Positions 24,514 to 34,230 are shown, counted from the stretch's first letter. The stretch: 64,000 nucleotides of DNA from JALOLV01 sp046295175 (GCA_046295175.1 JBKBNY010000001.1:558001-622000), one strand, 5' to 3'. A program made the numbers and translations. The notes: a model not told the origin generated them from the letters alone.

Positions 24514-25677
24514 ATGAAAAATCTCTTAAAAATAGTAGCTATTCTGGTGACTATACCTATTGTTTCTTTTGCTCAACAAGCAAGCAAAAAACAATTTCTT
24601 GATAGTACATTATTAAAAAAAATGACACTTGATTTCAGTATCCCCGATATGCCAGCCTTCAAAGCTTTGGGTACTAATCCAAGTAACATACTAAGGCCAA
24701 CTGATTTAAAAGATTTTGCTGCAATGATTGAACCGTTCTATTCTAATGGTAATGTGACTATACCTAAGTCTTTTGCAGTTGAGGTTGCTCCCTGGAAAAT
24801 TGTGTCTAAAAAATGGCAGCTAAATGATTATTATAATAGTCATTTGAAAAAGGCATTGTACAATTCCTCTTTTTCAGTTGGAACAAATCGAGTAAATGAT
24901 AAAGGTACTGCAAGTAAATTATCAATTGGGTTCAGAACATCTATTCTAAGTAAAAAAGACGATTGGGTTAACTTTGCTGTTGATTCTATAAGTAACGATT
25001 TAATTAATATTGAAAACGAGGTCGTAAATGAATTAGAAAACGACTCGACTTGGCTTAAAAAAAATGGATTTTCATTTCCTCTTGATAGGAGAATTTTAGC
25101 AATTGATTCTAAAAAGCAGGTTGAATATGCTGAAGAAAAAGACAAAAGGCTTGCAGGAAAAGTAAAAAAAGTAATAAATGATGAAATTTATTCAGATTTT
25201 CAAAGAGAGAGAGAGAATGGTTGGGCTACTCAAAGATTTGACTTTGCAATGTCATGGGTAGGAAAATCCCCTGACTCATTAGTTAAAAATGCTGCCTTTT
25301 CATCTTTTCATTTGTGGGGAACTTACGCTATGAAACTTGGGAAAAAACATCGTTCTCAACTATTACTTGGTGGGACAGCAACATTAAATAGAACAGAAAA
25401 TCCAAGAAATGAAAGTAATATTTTAAAGGATAATATTTTTACAGGTAACATAAGGTTATACAATGGCAGTCCAACTCTAAGAGGTTTTGTAGAATGCCAA
25501 TATAAATATGAGACAAACAAGAAGAATAAAATTGGCTTGATAAATTTGGGGGCAGAATTAAGTATTCAGCAAAGATTTTGGATTAGCATTTCGGGAGGAT
25601 TTGAAAACCTATTTGGTAAAAACCCTGTTTCTCAATTTGTATCAAGTATTGACTTAAGATACGGTTTAATAAATTGA
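24514..25677 (+). CDS. Exported, possibly outer-membrane protein of unknown function
   Basis: A 387-residue protein with a signal peptide (MKNLLKIVAILVTIPIVSFAQQ). The central part is charged and Asp/Asn/Lys-rich. The C-terminal 150 residues alternate aromatic and polar residues and include GTYAMKLGKKHRSQLLLGGTA, FWISISGGFENLFG and the terminal SSIDLRYGLIN, as in beta-barrel outer-membrane proteins. No known family is recognised. It follows the 141-aa gene after 5 nt. The low GC content suggests recent acquisition. Confidence 0.75.
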   Translation: MKNLLKIVAILVTIPIVSFAQQASKKQFLDSTLLKKMTLDFSIPDMPAFKALGTNPSNILRPTDLKDFAAMIEPFYSNGNVTIPKSFAVEVAPWKIVSKKWQLNDYYNSHLKKALYNSSFSVGTNRVNDKGTASKLSIGFRTSILSKKDDWVNFAVDSISNDLINIENEVVNELENDSTWLKKNGFSFPLDRRILAIDSKKQVEYAEEKDKRLAGKVKKVINDEIYSDFQRERENGWATQRFDFAMSWVGKSPDSLVKNAAFSSFHLWGTYAMKLGKKHRSQLLLGGTATLNRTENPRNESNILKDNIFTGNIRLYNGSPTLRGFVECQYKYETNKKNKIGLINLGAELSIQQRFWISISGGFENLFGKNPVSQFVSSIDLRYGLIN

Positions 25678-25697
25678 TTTATCTAAAAAACTTATAA

Positions 25698-25727
25698 AGA
25701 GCCTTTAGTGTTTTCACTAAAGGCTCT
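25698..25727. terminator. Bidirectional terminator
   Basis: A perfect 13-bp stem (AGAGCCTTTAGTG and its complement) with a TTTT loop lies between two convergent genes. On the minus strand it is followed by TTATAAGTTTTTT. Confidence 0.85.
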
Positions 25728-25735
25728 AATCCCCC

Positions 25736-28045
25736 CTACTTCTCCAGCACCCAAACCCCTCTACCATAAGTCGCGATGACCATTGTGTTGTCTCTTGGAT
25801 GGATAAAAAGGTCTTGTACCGAAACACTCTTCGGGAGGTTGGCTTGCATGCTTTCCCAATTTTTACCACCATTTTTTGAAGCATAAATCCCCAAATCTAT
25901 TCCGCAGTAAAGGCTGTTTTTATCTTTTGGGTCTTCACGAATTACATTTACGGGCGATGCAGGTAAATCGCCAGAGATACTAACCCAAGTCTTACCAAAA
26001 TCGGTTGATTTGTAGATATATGGCGTGATGTTATCCTCTCGTCTATCGCTTAGGGTTAGGTAAACCACTCCGTCTTGGTACTGAGAAGCCTCCAAACGTG
26101 AAACGTGCGAATTTACAGGAATACCTTTCATAATCTTAGTCCAAGTTTTGCCATCATCGACCGTGATGTGTACATTTCCATCATCCGTACCCACATAGAG
26201 CGTTCCCTGCTTAAATGGCGACTCGGCAATGGCTGTTATGGCTTGGTGAGCTATGGCATAAGGCAATTTCCCCATCCGATTTTTATCGTTATTGCTGAGG
26301 TCGGGGCTAATTCTCTTCCAAGTTTCGCCCATATCAGTCGATTTGAAAAGGTATTGCATTCCGTGATAAATCGTCTTATTATCGTATTTTGAAATAAGTG
26401 TATAAGCCAGCCATTCGCCACGGTGTGTTTCTTCGTCTTCGGCTTTTTTGATAGTAATATTTTTGGTACGTTCTTTACCCGATTTACTCAAATCCGACCG
26501 TTGAATCCGTCCATAAAACGCACTCGAATACGTAATATCAGGGTTTGTTGGGTCAATTGCAATGATGCTTCCTTCGCCACCTGGCACAAAATGCCAACCA
26601 TTCTTTTTGTCATCGACACCACTCCAAGCCTTCCAAGTTACGTTTGCACCCATCGAGCCCTCATCTTGCACCGAACCTTGCACATTAAACGGCGTTGCCA
26701 TATCGTAATGAATATTGTAGAATTGCGTGGTCGGAATCTCCTTAAAGAAATTCTTCCAAGTTTTACCGCCATCGTAGCTCACTACCACCCCACCATCATT
26801 GGCATTCAGGATATAATTGGTATCCGAAGGGTCAATCCACATGCCGTGATTATCGCCATGAATCCGTGTCTCGGGTGTATTTCCTCCACGCAAAACCTTC
26901 CAAGTCTTACCACCATCGAGCGACTCTGCAATATTCAATCCCATGATAAAGACTCGATTTTCGTCAACAGGGTCAACTCTAATCTGACTAAAAACCCAAC
27001 CGTAAGTTCCGCCAAATGTCTCCATTTGCTTATCGTTTTCGCTCATTTTAGTCCAAGATTCGCCTTTATCGCTACTCTTATAAACTTCTGCACCCAAAAT
27101 CACCAATTCCTTCGGACGGCCATACGAATCCAACTCGCCTTCATTACCTTGGCGTTTGGGAGTATGGTTATCTACGTAAGCATACAATACATTGGGTTTT
27201 GCAGCACACATTGCCAAGCCAATCCGCCCAGTATTTTTGGTATCTGGCAAGCCATTTTTAATGATTTTCCAAGTTTTACCGCCATCGGTCGTTTTGTAGA
27301 GATAATCACCGTCTTCGGGGGTTGGGTCGCTCCAACGTTTACGAATCCTATTCCACATCGAAGCATACAGCGTATTGGGGTCCGATGGGTCAATGAGTAA
27401 ATCTATGCAGCCCGTTTTTTCGTCTTTATACAAAATCTTTTTCCAAGTTTTGCCGCCATCGGTCGTTTGATAAACCCCACGGTCGGCATTGTAGCTCCAC
27501 TCATTGCCACTTGCAGCCACATAAACAACATTTGGGTTGTTTGGATGAATCACCACACGAGCAATCGTACTTGTGTTTTCGAGGCCAATGTGCTGCCAAG
27601 TTTTACCAGCATCGGTTGATTTATACATACCGACACCCGGCAACGAAGCCCTGAAAATATTTGCCTCGCCCGTTCCGACGTAGATTACGTTTGGATTCGA
27701 CTTTGAAACCGCAAAATTACCGACTGCCTGAGTAGCTTCTTTGTCCATAAGTGGCATCCAAGTTTTACCAGCATCTTCGGTTTTCCAAAATCCGCCAGTG
27801 GCAAATCCCGCATAAATGATATTCTTATTACCTTCTATTCCCCATACATCGGTCGCACGTCCACTTGTGTTATCGGGTCCAAGCAAACGCCAATTTAGGT
27901 TTTTGTAAGGCGATTTACTGATTAATTCATCATGTTTTTTGAAGGCATTTTGTCGGTCTGTACCAGTCGAAGCACGGTTATTATTTACCTGTGCGATTAG
28001 TTGTTGATGTGCAAAAACCGCTAATAAAAGAAGTAGTTTTTTCAT
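25736..28045 (-). CDS. Exported BNR/sortilin-like beta-propeller protein
   Basis: A large secreted protein of 769 residues from ATG 28045 (MKKLLLLLAVFAHQQLIAQ signal peptide); an in-frame ATG 12 codons upstream is less likely. It is built from many BNR-type repeats, e.g. STDAGKTW, TTDGGKTWK, SYDGGKTWK and SSDKGESW, forming one or two seven-bladed propellers of the Vps10/xyloglucanase/sialidase-like class. It has the look of Bacteroidota 'glycosyl hydrolase' exoproteins, but catalytic residues cannot be assigned. No T9SS C-terminal sorting domain is evident. Confidence 0.88.
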   Translation of the reverse strand: MKKLLLLLAVFAHQQLIAQVNNNRASTGTDRQNAFKKHDELISKSPYKNLNWRLLGPDNTSGRATDVWGIEGNKNIIYAGFATGGFWKTEDAGKTWMPLMDKEATQAVGNFAVSKSNPNVIYVGTGEANIFRASLPGVGMYKSTDAGKTWQHIGLENTSTIARVVIHPNNPNVVYVAASGNEWSYNADRGVYQTTDGGKTWKKILYKDEKTGCIDLLIDPSDPNTLYASMWNRIRKRWSDPTPEDGDYLYKTTDGGKTWKIIKNGLPDTKNTGRIGLAMCAAKPNVLYAYVDNHTPKRQGNEGELDSYGRPKELVILGAEVYKSSDKGESWTKMSENDKQMETFGGTYGWVFSQIRVDPVDENRVFIMGLNIAESLDGGKTWKVLRGGNTPETRIHGDNHGMWIDPSDTNYILNANDGGVVVSYDGGKTWKNFFKEIPTTQFYNIHYDMATPFNVQGSVQDEGSMGANVTWKAWSGVDDKKNGWHFVPGGEGSIIAIDPTNPDITYSSAFYGRIQRSDLSKSGKERTKNITIKKAEDEETHRGEWLAYTLISKYDNKTIYHGMQYLFKSTDMGETWKRISPDLSNNDKNRMGKLPYAIAHQAITAIAESPFKQGTLYVGTDDGNVHITVDDGKTWTKIMKGIPVNSHVSRLEASQYQDGVVYLTLSDRREDNITPYIYKSTDFGKTWVSISGDLPASPVNVIREDPKDKNSLYCGIDLGIYASKNGGKNWESMQANLPKSVSVQDLFIHPRDNTMVIATYGRGVWVLEK

Positions 28046-28279
28046 ATAATTTAGGGGGTTGATTATTCTAAAATACATCAAAACATCTGATTCGCAAACA
28101 CAATTTCGGCAAAAGATAAATTTGTATCGGCATTCGTGTAGATTGTACTAATTTAAGATGCCTTATTTGAAGAGAATACAAAGAATTTCATTGAAGAAAT
28201 ATCCAGCAGTCAGAAAAACAAACCACAGTTCACGTTAAATTAGTGCTATACGCATCTTACTTATCAATTAAACAGAAAA

Positions 28280-28313
28280 GGCACTAAAGATGATTTAACC
28301 CATCTCTAATGCC
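28280..28313 (-). terminator. Terminator of the DUF1338 gene
   Basis: GGCATTAGAGATG pairs with CATCTTTAGTGCC on the minus strand (13 bp, G-U pairs) and is followed by TTTTCTGTTT. It lies 37 nt after the stop. Confidence 0.75.
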
Positions 28314-28349
28314 TATTTTATTTACAAAATATCAAAGATTTGATGTTTC

Positions 28350-29297
28350 TCACATCTCCATTTCGACTTTCTGAGTTTGGCTTGAGAACGTACTCTCAAA
28401 TATTTTATCGGCATTGCCAGTTTCAAAACCTTCTCGGCGATGCTCACGACCAATCTTATCCACTGGTAAATCGGCAAATTGTGGCAGCACTTTACGCTCG
28501 GCAAACTCGACATAACTACCCGAAATACGATGAACCGAACCATCGGCAAATTCGGCATCAATCATCTCGGCAACCGTACTGCTTTGTAATAAGCCTCCGT
28601 CGGGACTGATTTTTATTTTTCCGCCCGAATCATTCAATTTCACACCGATAGACTTCAAAAATTCATTAAATTTATGAATATCGCCGTAGCCACTCGGTAG
28701 ATTATGCACCGAAATCGTGTAGTGATTGAGGTAATACCGATTATAAATCACCCATGCGGCGTACTCGCTTGCCTGCTGGAGAGTTTCGTAATCTTCCCAC
28801 GAAGGTGTACGCCAAAGTGGCGTATGTAAAAACGCATCAACGGCTGCGGCATCGTTTAGGTCGAGAGCATCAACAGGGTCGGTTTTTACCTCATCTGTAT
28901 AGCTCGTGATGATGTCTTGGATATGCTGCGGTAAATCCCAAACACGGAGTTCGCTAACAAAAATCCTCGGGAACTCTGGGCTTGGCGGAGCATACCAGTA
29001 AGCATTGAGTTTTTTGCCCTCAAAATAGAAATACTCACGTTTCTGGTATCCAAAATGCGAAAAAATCTTCTCAAAAGATTGGATACCCAACTGTGGAACC
29101 CCCATCGTGCGAAAAGCCACATGGTCGTTTTCAATGTCTGCTATATTGTTGATAATGCCCTGCTCAACCATCGCATTTGCGATTTTGAGAACATCTGGCA
29201 CACGCTCACGATACCTGCTCATGAGACCGTTCATTACGTACTGCAGCCCCCCTGCCCCAGATGGGGTGCTTGCTGTTGTTTGGTTGTTTAGACTCAT
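28350..29297 (-). CDS. DUF1338 family (2-oxoadipate dioxygenase/decarboxylase-like)
   Basis: A 315-residue protein of the DUF1338/HglS family, non-haem iron enzymes that turn 2-oxoadipate into 2-hydroxyglutarate in bacterial lysine catabolism. Likely metal ligands are His in NDHVAFRTMG near residue 70 and a second His/Glu set in NHYTISVHNLPSGYGDI. The saccharopine-dehydrogenase-like gene directly upstream (45 nt) on the same strand supports a lysine or aminoadipate pathway. The functional call rests on family plus context. Confidence 0.8.
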   Translation of the reverse strand: MSLNNQTTASTPSGAGGLQYVMNGLMSRYRERVPDVLKIANAMVEQGIINNIADIENDHVAFRTMGVPQLGIQSFEKIFSHFGYQKREYFYFEGKKLNAYWYAPPSPEFPRIFVSELRVWDLPQHIQDIITSYTDEVKTDPVDALDLNDAAAVDAFLHTPLWRTPSWEDYETLQQASEYAAWVIYNRYYLNHYTISVHNLPSGYGDIHKFNEFLKSIGVKLNDSGGKIKISPDGGLLQSSTVAEMIDAEFADGSVHRISGSYVEFAERKVLPQFADLPVDKIGREHRREGFETGNADKIFESTFSSQTQKVEMEM

Positions 29298-29342
29298 AGT
29301 TTTATCAATAAGTTTAATCTATTTTAAATTCCCCTTTAGGGG

Positions 29343-30398
29343 TTAGGGGCAGAAAAACTGCCCATTTGTTGTTTTTAAGAATTCATCGAAGTCGATTTCT
29401 TCTTGTTTGATAAATCCTTTTTGTGGGAGTTTTGCATCGGCAACCATCTCAACGACTGCAGCTACCGAGGCCGCCGTAGTCCACGAAATTGCTCGCCAAT
29501 GTACACCGTCAATATCAATCGGGTGATAAGCTCGGTAGAATTCTTCACGTGCCAACTCGCTGCCTTTCCATCCTTCTACAACCGCATATACATATACAAC
29601 ATCTTCTCGCACCGGAGGTTTCGCTTCGGTCAAGATTTGTTCGATTAATTCTCGTTTTTCTTTCAAAATTAATTCATAAAGCAAAAACTTCATCAATTTT
29701 GCGTGTCCTGGGTATCGAATTGTTTTGTAATTGAGCGTATCTACTTTTCCGAGATAGGTTTCGCACATTGTACCCAAACCTCCCGAAGTGCTGAATGCCT
29801 CAAACTCTTGCCCTTCGATGTTGATTAATTCGAGACCATCCAACGAAGGCACCATTTTGCGTTCGCCGTTGTGAATCGCTTCGGCATCATTGATGTATTC
29901 GTTGATAACCCCCGCAGGCGACCACGTAAACGAGTATCCCATCAATCCATTCGGGAAACGTGGCAAAGCCCCAACCCGCAACTCAATATCACGCAATTTA
30001 GTAAATCTCTTGGCTAAATCTGCCCCAACGATGCCGATTAAACCCGGAGCCAAACCACACTGCGGAGCCATAACACCTTTAGAATCTTTGGCCATTTCGC
30101 GGATGGCGTTGGTAGTTGGCACATCTTCCGTAAGGTCAAAATAATGGATTCCGAGCTGATAGGCCGTTTGGGCAATTGGTAAATTAAGGTTGTAGGGCAT
30201 TGCCGATACAACCGCATCGAAGTTTTTGAGTGTTGATTGCAGAAAAGCGACATCATTCACATCTCCGAGAATGACATCAAAAGGCAACGAGCCAGATGGC
30301 GTTCGTTTGTCCATACCGGTTACATCAAAGCGTTTGTGTAACAATGTACCGACCAACGAACCCACCTTACCCATACCAATGACAAGTACTTTTTTCAT
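29343..30398 (-). CDS. Saccharopine dehydrogenase family protein
   Basis: A 351-residue NAD(P) enzyme from ATG 30398 (MKKVLVIGMGKVGSLVG); the frame stays open 31 codons further but with less plausible sequence. The N-terminal Rossmann motif G-x-G-x-V-G is at residues 8-13. The saccharopine-dehydrogenase C-terminal domain includes APGLIGIVGADLAKRF and SFTWSPAGVINEYIN. It could be a saccharopine or lysine 6-dehydrogenase. It forms a two-gene unit with the DUF1338 gene downstream, which handles a product of the same pathway. Confidence 0.82.
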   Translation of the reverse strand: MKKVLVIGMGKVGSLVGTLLHKRFDVTGMDKRTPSGSLPFDVILGDVNDVAFLQSTLKNFDAVVSAMPYNLNLPIAQTAYQLGIHYFDLTEDVPTTNAIREMAKDSKGVMAPQCGLAPGLIGIVGADLAKRFTKLRDIELRVGALPRFPNGLMGYSFTWSPAGVINEYINDAEAIHNGERKMVPSLDGLELINIEGQEFEAFSTSGGLGTMCETYLGKVDTLNYKTIRYPGHAKLMKFLLYELILKEKRELIEQILTEAKPPVREDVVYVYAVVEGWKGSELAREEFYRAYHPIDIDGVHWRAISWTTAASVAAVVEMVADAKLPQKGFIKQEEIDFDEFLKTTNGQFFCP

Positions 30399-30863
30399 TG
30401 TTTGGTCGTAAGTGTTTGTTGATAATTTGAAATGTAATAGCGACGCTTTTTGAATTAAGGAATTAGTGAATGGCGAATTAGCGAATACCAAACTATTGCC
30501 AGAATTGTACTAATGTCTCAATCATGAGTATTACTAATACCCGAAACTGTCGTCTGGCTCTCATTGCTTTGAGCCTAAAATGTAAAAATTGAAGTGTAAA
30601 ATGAAGTTTTGATTAGTCGAAGAATTATTGACCAATCACTTGAAAATCAGGAACGAACGAGCATGCACTACGGAGGTAGGCAAGTCGTGCAAGAAAATAT
30701 TTAAGGTCTCTGAACAAAGGTTAGCTGATTTTTTCGGTGGCGAAGATAGCGAAGCAAAAGATATTTTGCAAATATTCGCCGTAAAAGAAACGGTTTTAAC
30801 AAAATCACAACAAATACCAAAGTGGGATTTCAGAAAGCCCTCAATCAACAAAAATGCAAAAAG
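30399..30863. other. Intergenic region without a recognisable gene
   Basis: A 465-nt spacer upstream of the saccharopine-dehydrogenase-like gene and downstream of the cytochrome c gene. A plus-strand frame from 30628 starts at TTG, has unconvincing composition and runs into the antisense of the cytochrome gene, so it is not called. No full promoter consensus or clear hairpin was found. Confidence 0.5.
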
Positions 30864-31298
30864 CTATTTACTACATCTTTGCAATACTTTTTTAACAGAA
30901 TCTGTCTCGGTTATGGCCGATTCGTTGCCCCACTTATTGTAAATATAAGTTGTGATTGCGGCAATGTCTAAATCGTACAATTGTGCATTGGCGGGCATTT
31001 GTTGGTTATAAACTTTACCGTTGACGGTCATTTCTCCCGATGCTCCGTTGCGAATCATGCAGATTACGGCTTCTTTGTTTTTTAAGAAATCTGAACCTGC
31101 AATGGGTGGGTACAAATCTTTGAAGCCAAGTCCATCTTTTTGGTGGCAATTGGCACAGTTTTGTTCGTAAAGTTCCTGCCCATTCACGTAAAACTGTTCT
31201 AATTTTACTTTTTCGGGCGATTTACACGAAACTACGATACTAATTATCAGCAGTTTAGCTACGACTTGAAAAGTCGTGCTACAAAAATCATTTTTCAT
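30864..31298 (-). CDS. Cytochrome c lipoprotein
   Basis: A 144-residue class I c-type cytochrome. The lipoprotein signal ends in IVVSC (Cys25). The haem site is CANCH (Cys48, Cys51, His52) and the axial Met lies in NQQMPAN; YDLDIAAITTYIYNKWG is the C-terminal cytochrome helix. It is probably an electron carrier at the envelope. The gene overlaps the SCO gene upstream by 11 nt, so the pair is one operon. The SCO partner suggests a role near a copper haem oxidase or a copper-related redox chain. Confidence 0.88.
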   Translation of the reverse strand: MKNDFCSTTFQVVAKLLIISIVVSCKSPEKVKLEQFYVNGQELYEQNCANCHQKDGLGFKDLYPPIAGSDFLKNKEAVICMIRNGASGEMTVNGKVYNQQMPANAQLYDLDIAAITTYIYNKWGNESAITETDSVKKVLQRCSK

Positions 31299-31893
31299 CT
31301 AACAAAATCTCAATATCCTCCATCAATTTATTAACATCCTTCTCTTTAGTACCATCATAAAGCCCTCTCACGCGGCGTTTGCGGTCAACCAAAATAAAAG
31401 CACCACTGTGCAAATAGCCGCCCTGCTGCGTGCTATCTTCTTGAGCCGTAACCATGTAGCTTTTCTCACCAATTTCGTAGATTTTTTTGCGGTCGCCCGT
31501 TACAAAATACCATTTGTCAGATTTTACTCCCAAACGTGCGGCATACTCCTTGAGTACCTCAACCGAATCGTGGCGAGGGTCTATCGAATGTGATAAAATC
31601 ATAATATCTGGATTTACCTTGAAACGCTCGTGTACTCTCAGCATTTCTTTTTTCATGATGGGGCAAATCGTCGGGCAAGTCGTAAAAAAGAAATCGGCTA
31701 CGTATATTTTATTCTCAAAATCTTTTTGCGTAACGGCTTTACCATCTTGATTGATAAACTCAAAATCGGGGATTTTCCGCTCGGTCGAGTCTTCGTTATA
31801 GTAAATCTTTAAGGTACGCTGTTTGGTATTACAAGATTGCAGGAGAACAAAACTCAAAAGACCTAATCCAAGAACGATTTTTTTAAAATTCAT
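31288..31893 (-). CDS. SCO1/SenC family lipoprotein
   Basis: A thioredoxin-fold copper chaperone for cytochrome oxidase assembly. ATG 31893 (MNFKKIVLGLGLL) gives a clean lipoprotein signal ending LLQSC, so longer starts at 31902 and a TTG at 31935 are less likely. The copper motif CPTICPIM (CxxxCP) and the distal ligand His in GGYLHSGAFILVDRKRRVRG are present. It overlaps the start of the downstream cytochrome c gene by 11 nt. Confidence 0.9.
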   Translation of the reverse strand: MNFKKIVLGLGLLSFVLLQSCNTKQRTLKIYYNEDSTERKIPDFEFINQDGKAVTQKDFENKIYVADFFFTTCPTICPIMKKEMLRVHERFKVNPDIMILSHSIDPRHDSVEVLKEYAARLGVKSDKWYFVTGDRKKIYEIGEKSYMVTAQEDSTQQGGYLHSGAFILVDRKRRVRGLYDGTKEKDVNKLMEDIEILLDEK

Positions 31894-32012
31894 TGCTTTC
31901 ATTTTGATACTTGCGATTGAACTCGCAATTTGCAAGTTAGTAACTTTGTAACCAATAATTTATTTGAAAAGTTTAGCACTGCCCCTCTCTCCGAAAGAAA
32001 AGGAATGTAAAA

Positions 32013-32906
32013 ATGATTAGACCTAACTATTTGAAAAAAGGCGATACCGTTGCCATAGTGGCATTGGCAAGTAAACTAAATATCGAGGAAATTCGACCGG
32101 CTATTGATTTGATGCAAAACGACTGGGGACTGAATGTGGTGGTCGGCGAATCGGTATCGGCTGCATATTTTGGGTTCGCTGGCGACGACGAAACCCGCAG
32201 GAGAGATTTCCAGCAAATGATTGATAACGAAGAGGTTAAGGCTATCTTTTCGGCTCGTGGCGGATATGGTAGTTCGAGAATCATTGATTCGATTGATTTT
32301 ACCGAATTCAAGAAAAACCCTAAATGGATTATCGGATTTTCGGATATTACGGCTGTGCATTGCCACCTACAAGCGATGGACTACGAAAGCCTACACGCGG
32401 CCATGCCCAAAACAATGATGAAGGATGATTTTTCGAGAGATTCGCTTCGTAAATTACTTTTTGGCGAAGAACTTTCATACAAGGCAAATTCGCACGAATT
32501 AAACCGTTTAGGAACTGGAAAAGGTGAATTAATTGGCGGAAATCTCTGCCTTTTGGCTCATTTGCTTGGCTCTGATTCTGAACCCGATACCAAAAATAAA
32601 ATACTATTCATCGAAGATATTAGCGAATACCTCTACAACATCGACCGCATGATGGTTCAGCTAAAACGTGCAGGTAAACTCAAAGATTTGGCGGGTTTGA
32701 TTGTCGGAGATTTCTCTGATTCTAAAGAAAACGACGAGCCTTTTGGCAAAACTGTTTACGAAATCATCGCCGAACATACCGCCGAATACAATTATCCAAT
32801 CAGTTTTGGTTTTCCGGTTGGGCATGAGAGTGTCAATTGGGCCATGCCGTGCGGCAGAATGGCTGAGTTGGCGGTTATGGATGGAGAGGTAAAATTGAGG
32901 TTTTGA
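32013..32906 (+). CDS. ldcA: LD-carboxypeptidase (peptidase S66)
   Basis: Removes the terminal D-Ala from tetrapeptide stems during peptidoglycan recycling in the cytoplasm. The 297 residues show the S66 pattern: ARGGYGSSRIIDSID, the nucleophile Ser in GFSDITAVHCHLQ, ELIGGNLCLLAHLLGS with flanking Glu (FIEDISE), and the catalytic His in GHESVNWAMPCG. No signal peptide is present. Divergent from SCO; ends before a perfect hairpin at 32917. Confidence 0.9.
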   Translation: MIRPNYLKKGDTVAIVALASKLNIEEIRPAIDLMQNDWGLNVVVGESVSAAYFGFAGDDETRRRDFQQMIDNEEVKAIFSARGGYGSSRIIDSIDFTEFKKNPKWIIGFSDITAVHCHLQAMDYESLHAAMPKTMMKDDFSRDSLRKLLFGEELSYKANSHELNRLGTGKGELIGGNLCLLAHLLGSDSEPDTKNKILFIEDISEYLYNIDRMMVQLKRAGKLKDLAGLIVGDFSDSKENDEPFGKTVYEIIAEHTAEYNYPISFGFPVGHESVNWAMPCGRMAELAVMDGEVKLRF

Positions 32907-32916
32907 AACCTCATCA

Positions 32917-32948
32917 TTTTGGGTCGAGACAAGAATCTCGACCCAAAA
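32917..32948. terminator. Bidirectional terminator after ldcA
   Basis: A perfect 13-bp stem (TTTTGGGTCGAGA and complement) with a 6-nt loop, between convergent genes. It provides T-rich flanks on either strand. Confidence 0.8.
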
Positions 32949-32982
32949 TTAAGCTTTGCAAGCCCTATCCTATGAAGAAAGT

Positions 32983-34215
32983 TCACTTCTTGATTATCCC
33001 TTCTAAAACCTTCAAATCTCCATCAATCTTAGGTAATTTCTCAATACCCAAAAGTTTAGCCACCAATGGATACACGTGAATATTCTCAAAAGTTTTGATT
33101 TTGACTTTCTTCTTAATGTTTGGTCCTTGAGCGTAGAAAATCGCTCCCATTTCGGGAGTTGTGTAAGGGTCAAATCCATGAACGCCCCAAACGCTTCGGG
33201 TTTCGGGTCTTTTTGACATCATTTCTTTTGAATAAATACTATAACCCGCCTCTACGACAAAAAATAAATCGCCGATTCGTTGGTGCTGATTGAAATGCAA
33301 GTTGGCTGGAATATCGGCTTTTTTGTAAATCTTAAAATGCGATTCTTTAGCCTTGATTGAATTATAAATCTCATCTTCTTTTGCCTTATTTTTGATAAAA
33401 ATATTGGCGTGTGTACTGTTATTGACAAACAAAAAATCATCTTTTGAAAGCCCCGCAACCAAATCTTCTTGATAAATAAAATACGCTGGTTTATTCTGCA
33501 TTTCGTACATTCCGTGGTCGGCGGTCAAAATTACATTTACGGGCAAATCAATCTTTTTGAGGCCATCCATCAGCATTCCTACCAGTGTATCGGCTTCCAT
33601 CACAGCTTCTTTGGTTTTTTGCCCGTTTGGCCCAACCTCATGCCCTTGTGTATCAACCATCGAAAAGTAAATCGTGATGATTCGTGGACGCTCCGATTCG
33701 GGTAAATTCAACCAATCAAAAACTGCTTGAACACGCTTTTTGTGCGGAACGGTATCATCAAATCTGTGGTAATAATCGGGGAGTTTTCCACCAATCGGAG
33801 CCTCCGAACCTACCCAAAAATACGAGGCCGATTTCATCCCGTTTTGCTGTGCCAATTGCCAAATCGGCAACCCACCGTAATAGTAGGGGTCTTCTACTTT
33901 ATTTCTTTGGCGAATCGAATAAAAAGTATCTCGTTCTTTGTCATAAAAAGTGTTATCTACCAATCCGTGATTGCCCGGATACAAACCCGTAACGAGCGTG
34001 TAGTGATTGGGGAATGTCTTGCTCGGAAACGATGGCAACATCATTTCGGCAGCGGCTCCTTTTTTAATAAATTTCTTAAAATTCGGGGTCGGATATTTGT
34101 TTACGTAATCGTACCGAAATCCATCAAAAGACACCATGACCACGTAAGATTTGGCATCTTTTTGGGCAAAAATCGAAATCGAAGAAAAGAGCAATAAAAT
34201 AAGCAGTTTTTTCAT
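32983..34215 (-). CDS. Exported nucleotide pyrophosphatase/phosphodiesterase (alkaline phosphatase superfamily)
   Basis: A 410-residue protein with a signal peptide (MKKLLILLLFSSISIFAQ). NPP-type metal sites are visible: Asp31 in SFDGFRYDY, nucleophile Thr67 in FPSKTFPNHY, SMVDTQGHEVGPNG, TADHGM and the later VWGVHGFDP. It is probably a periplasmic enzyme hydrolysing nucleotide or phosphodiester substrates. The amidase gene lies 15 nt upstream on the same strand, so the two are likely co-transcribed. Confidence 0.9.
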   Translation of the reverse strand: MKKLLILLLFSSISIFAQKDAKSYVVMVSFDGFRYDYVNKYPTPNFKKFIKKGAAAEMMLPSFPSKTFPNHYTLVTGLYPGNHGLVDNTFYDKERDTFYSIRQRNKVEDPYYYGGLPIWQLAQQNGMKSASYFWVGSEAPIGGKLPDYYHRFDDTVPHKKRVQAVFDWLNLPESERPRIITIYFSMVDTQGHEVGPNGQKTKEAVMEADTLVGMLMDGLKKIDLPVNVILTADHGMYEMQNKPAYFIYQEDLVAGLSKDDFLFVNNSTHANIFIKNKAKEDEIYNSIKAKESHFKIYKKADIPANLHFNQHQRIGDLFFVVEAGYSIYSKEMMSKRPETRSVWGVHGFDPYTTPEMGAIFYAQGPNIKKKVKIKTFENIHVYPLVAKLLGIEKLPKIDGDLKVLEGIIKK

Positions 34216-34230
34216 TGTTTTTGTTGATGA

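Noticed and set aside
26423..27400. A 325-codon open frame on the plus strand
   Set aside because: It lies wholly antisense to the BNR-repeat exoprotein, has no signal of a start site, and arises from the biased codon use of the repeated GGKTW segments.
30628..30942. A 104-codon plus-strand frame in the gap after the saccharopine-dehydrogenase-like gene
   Set aside because: TTG start, odd composition, no family resemblance and a tail antisense to the cytochrome c gene.
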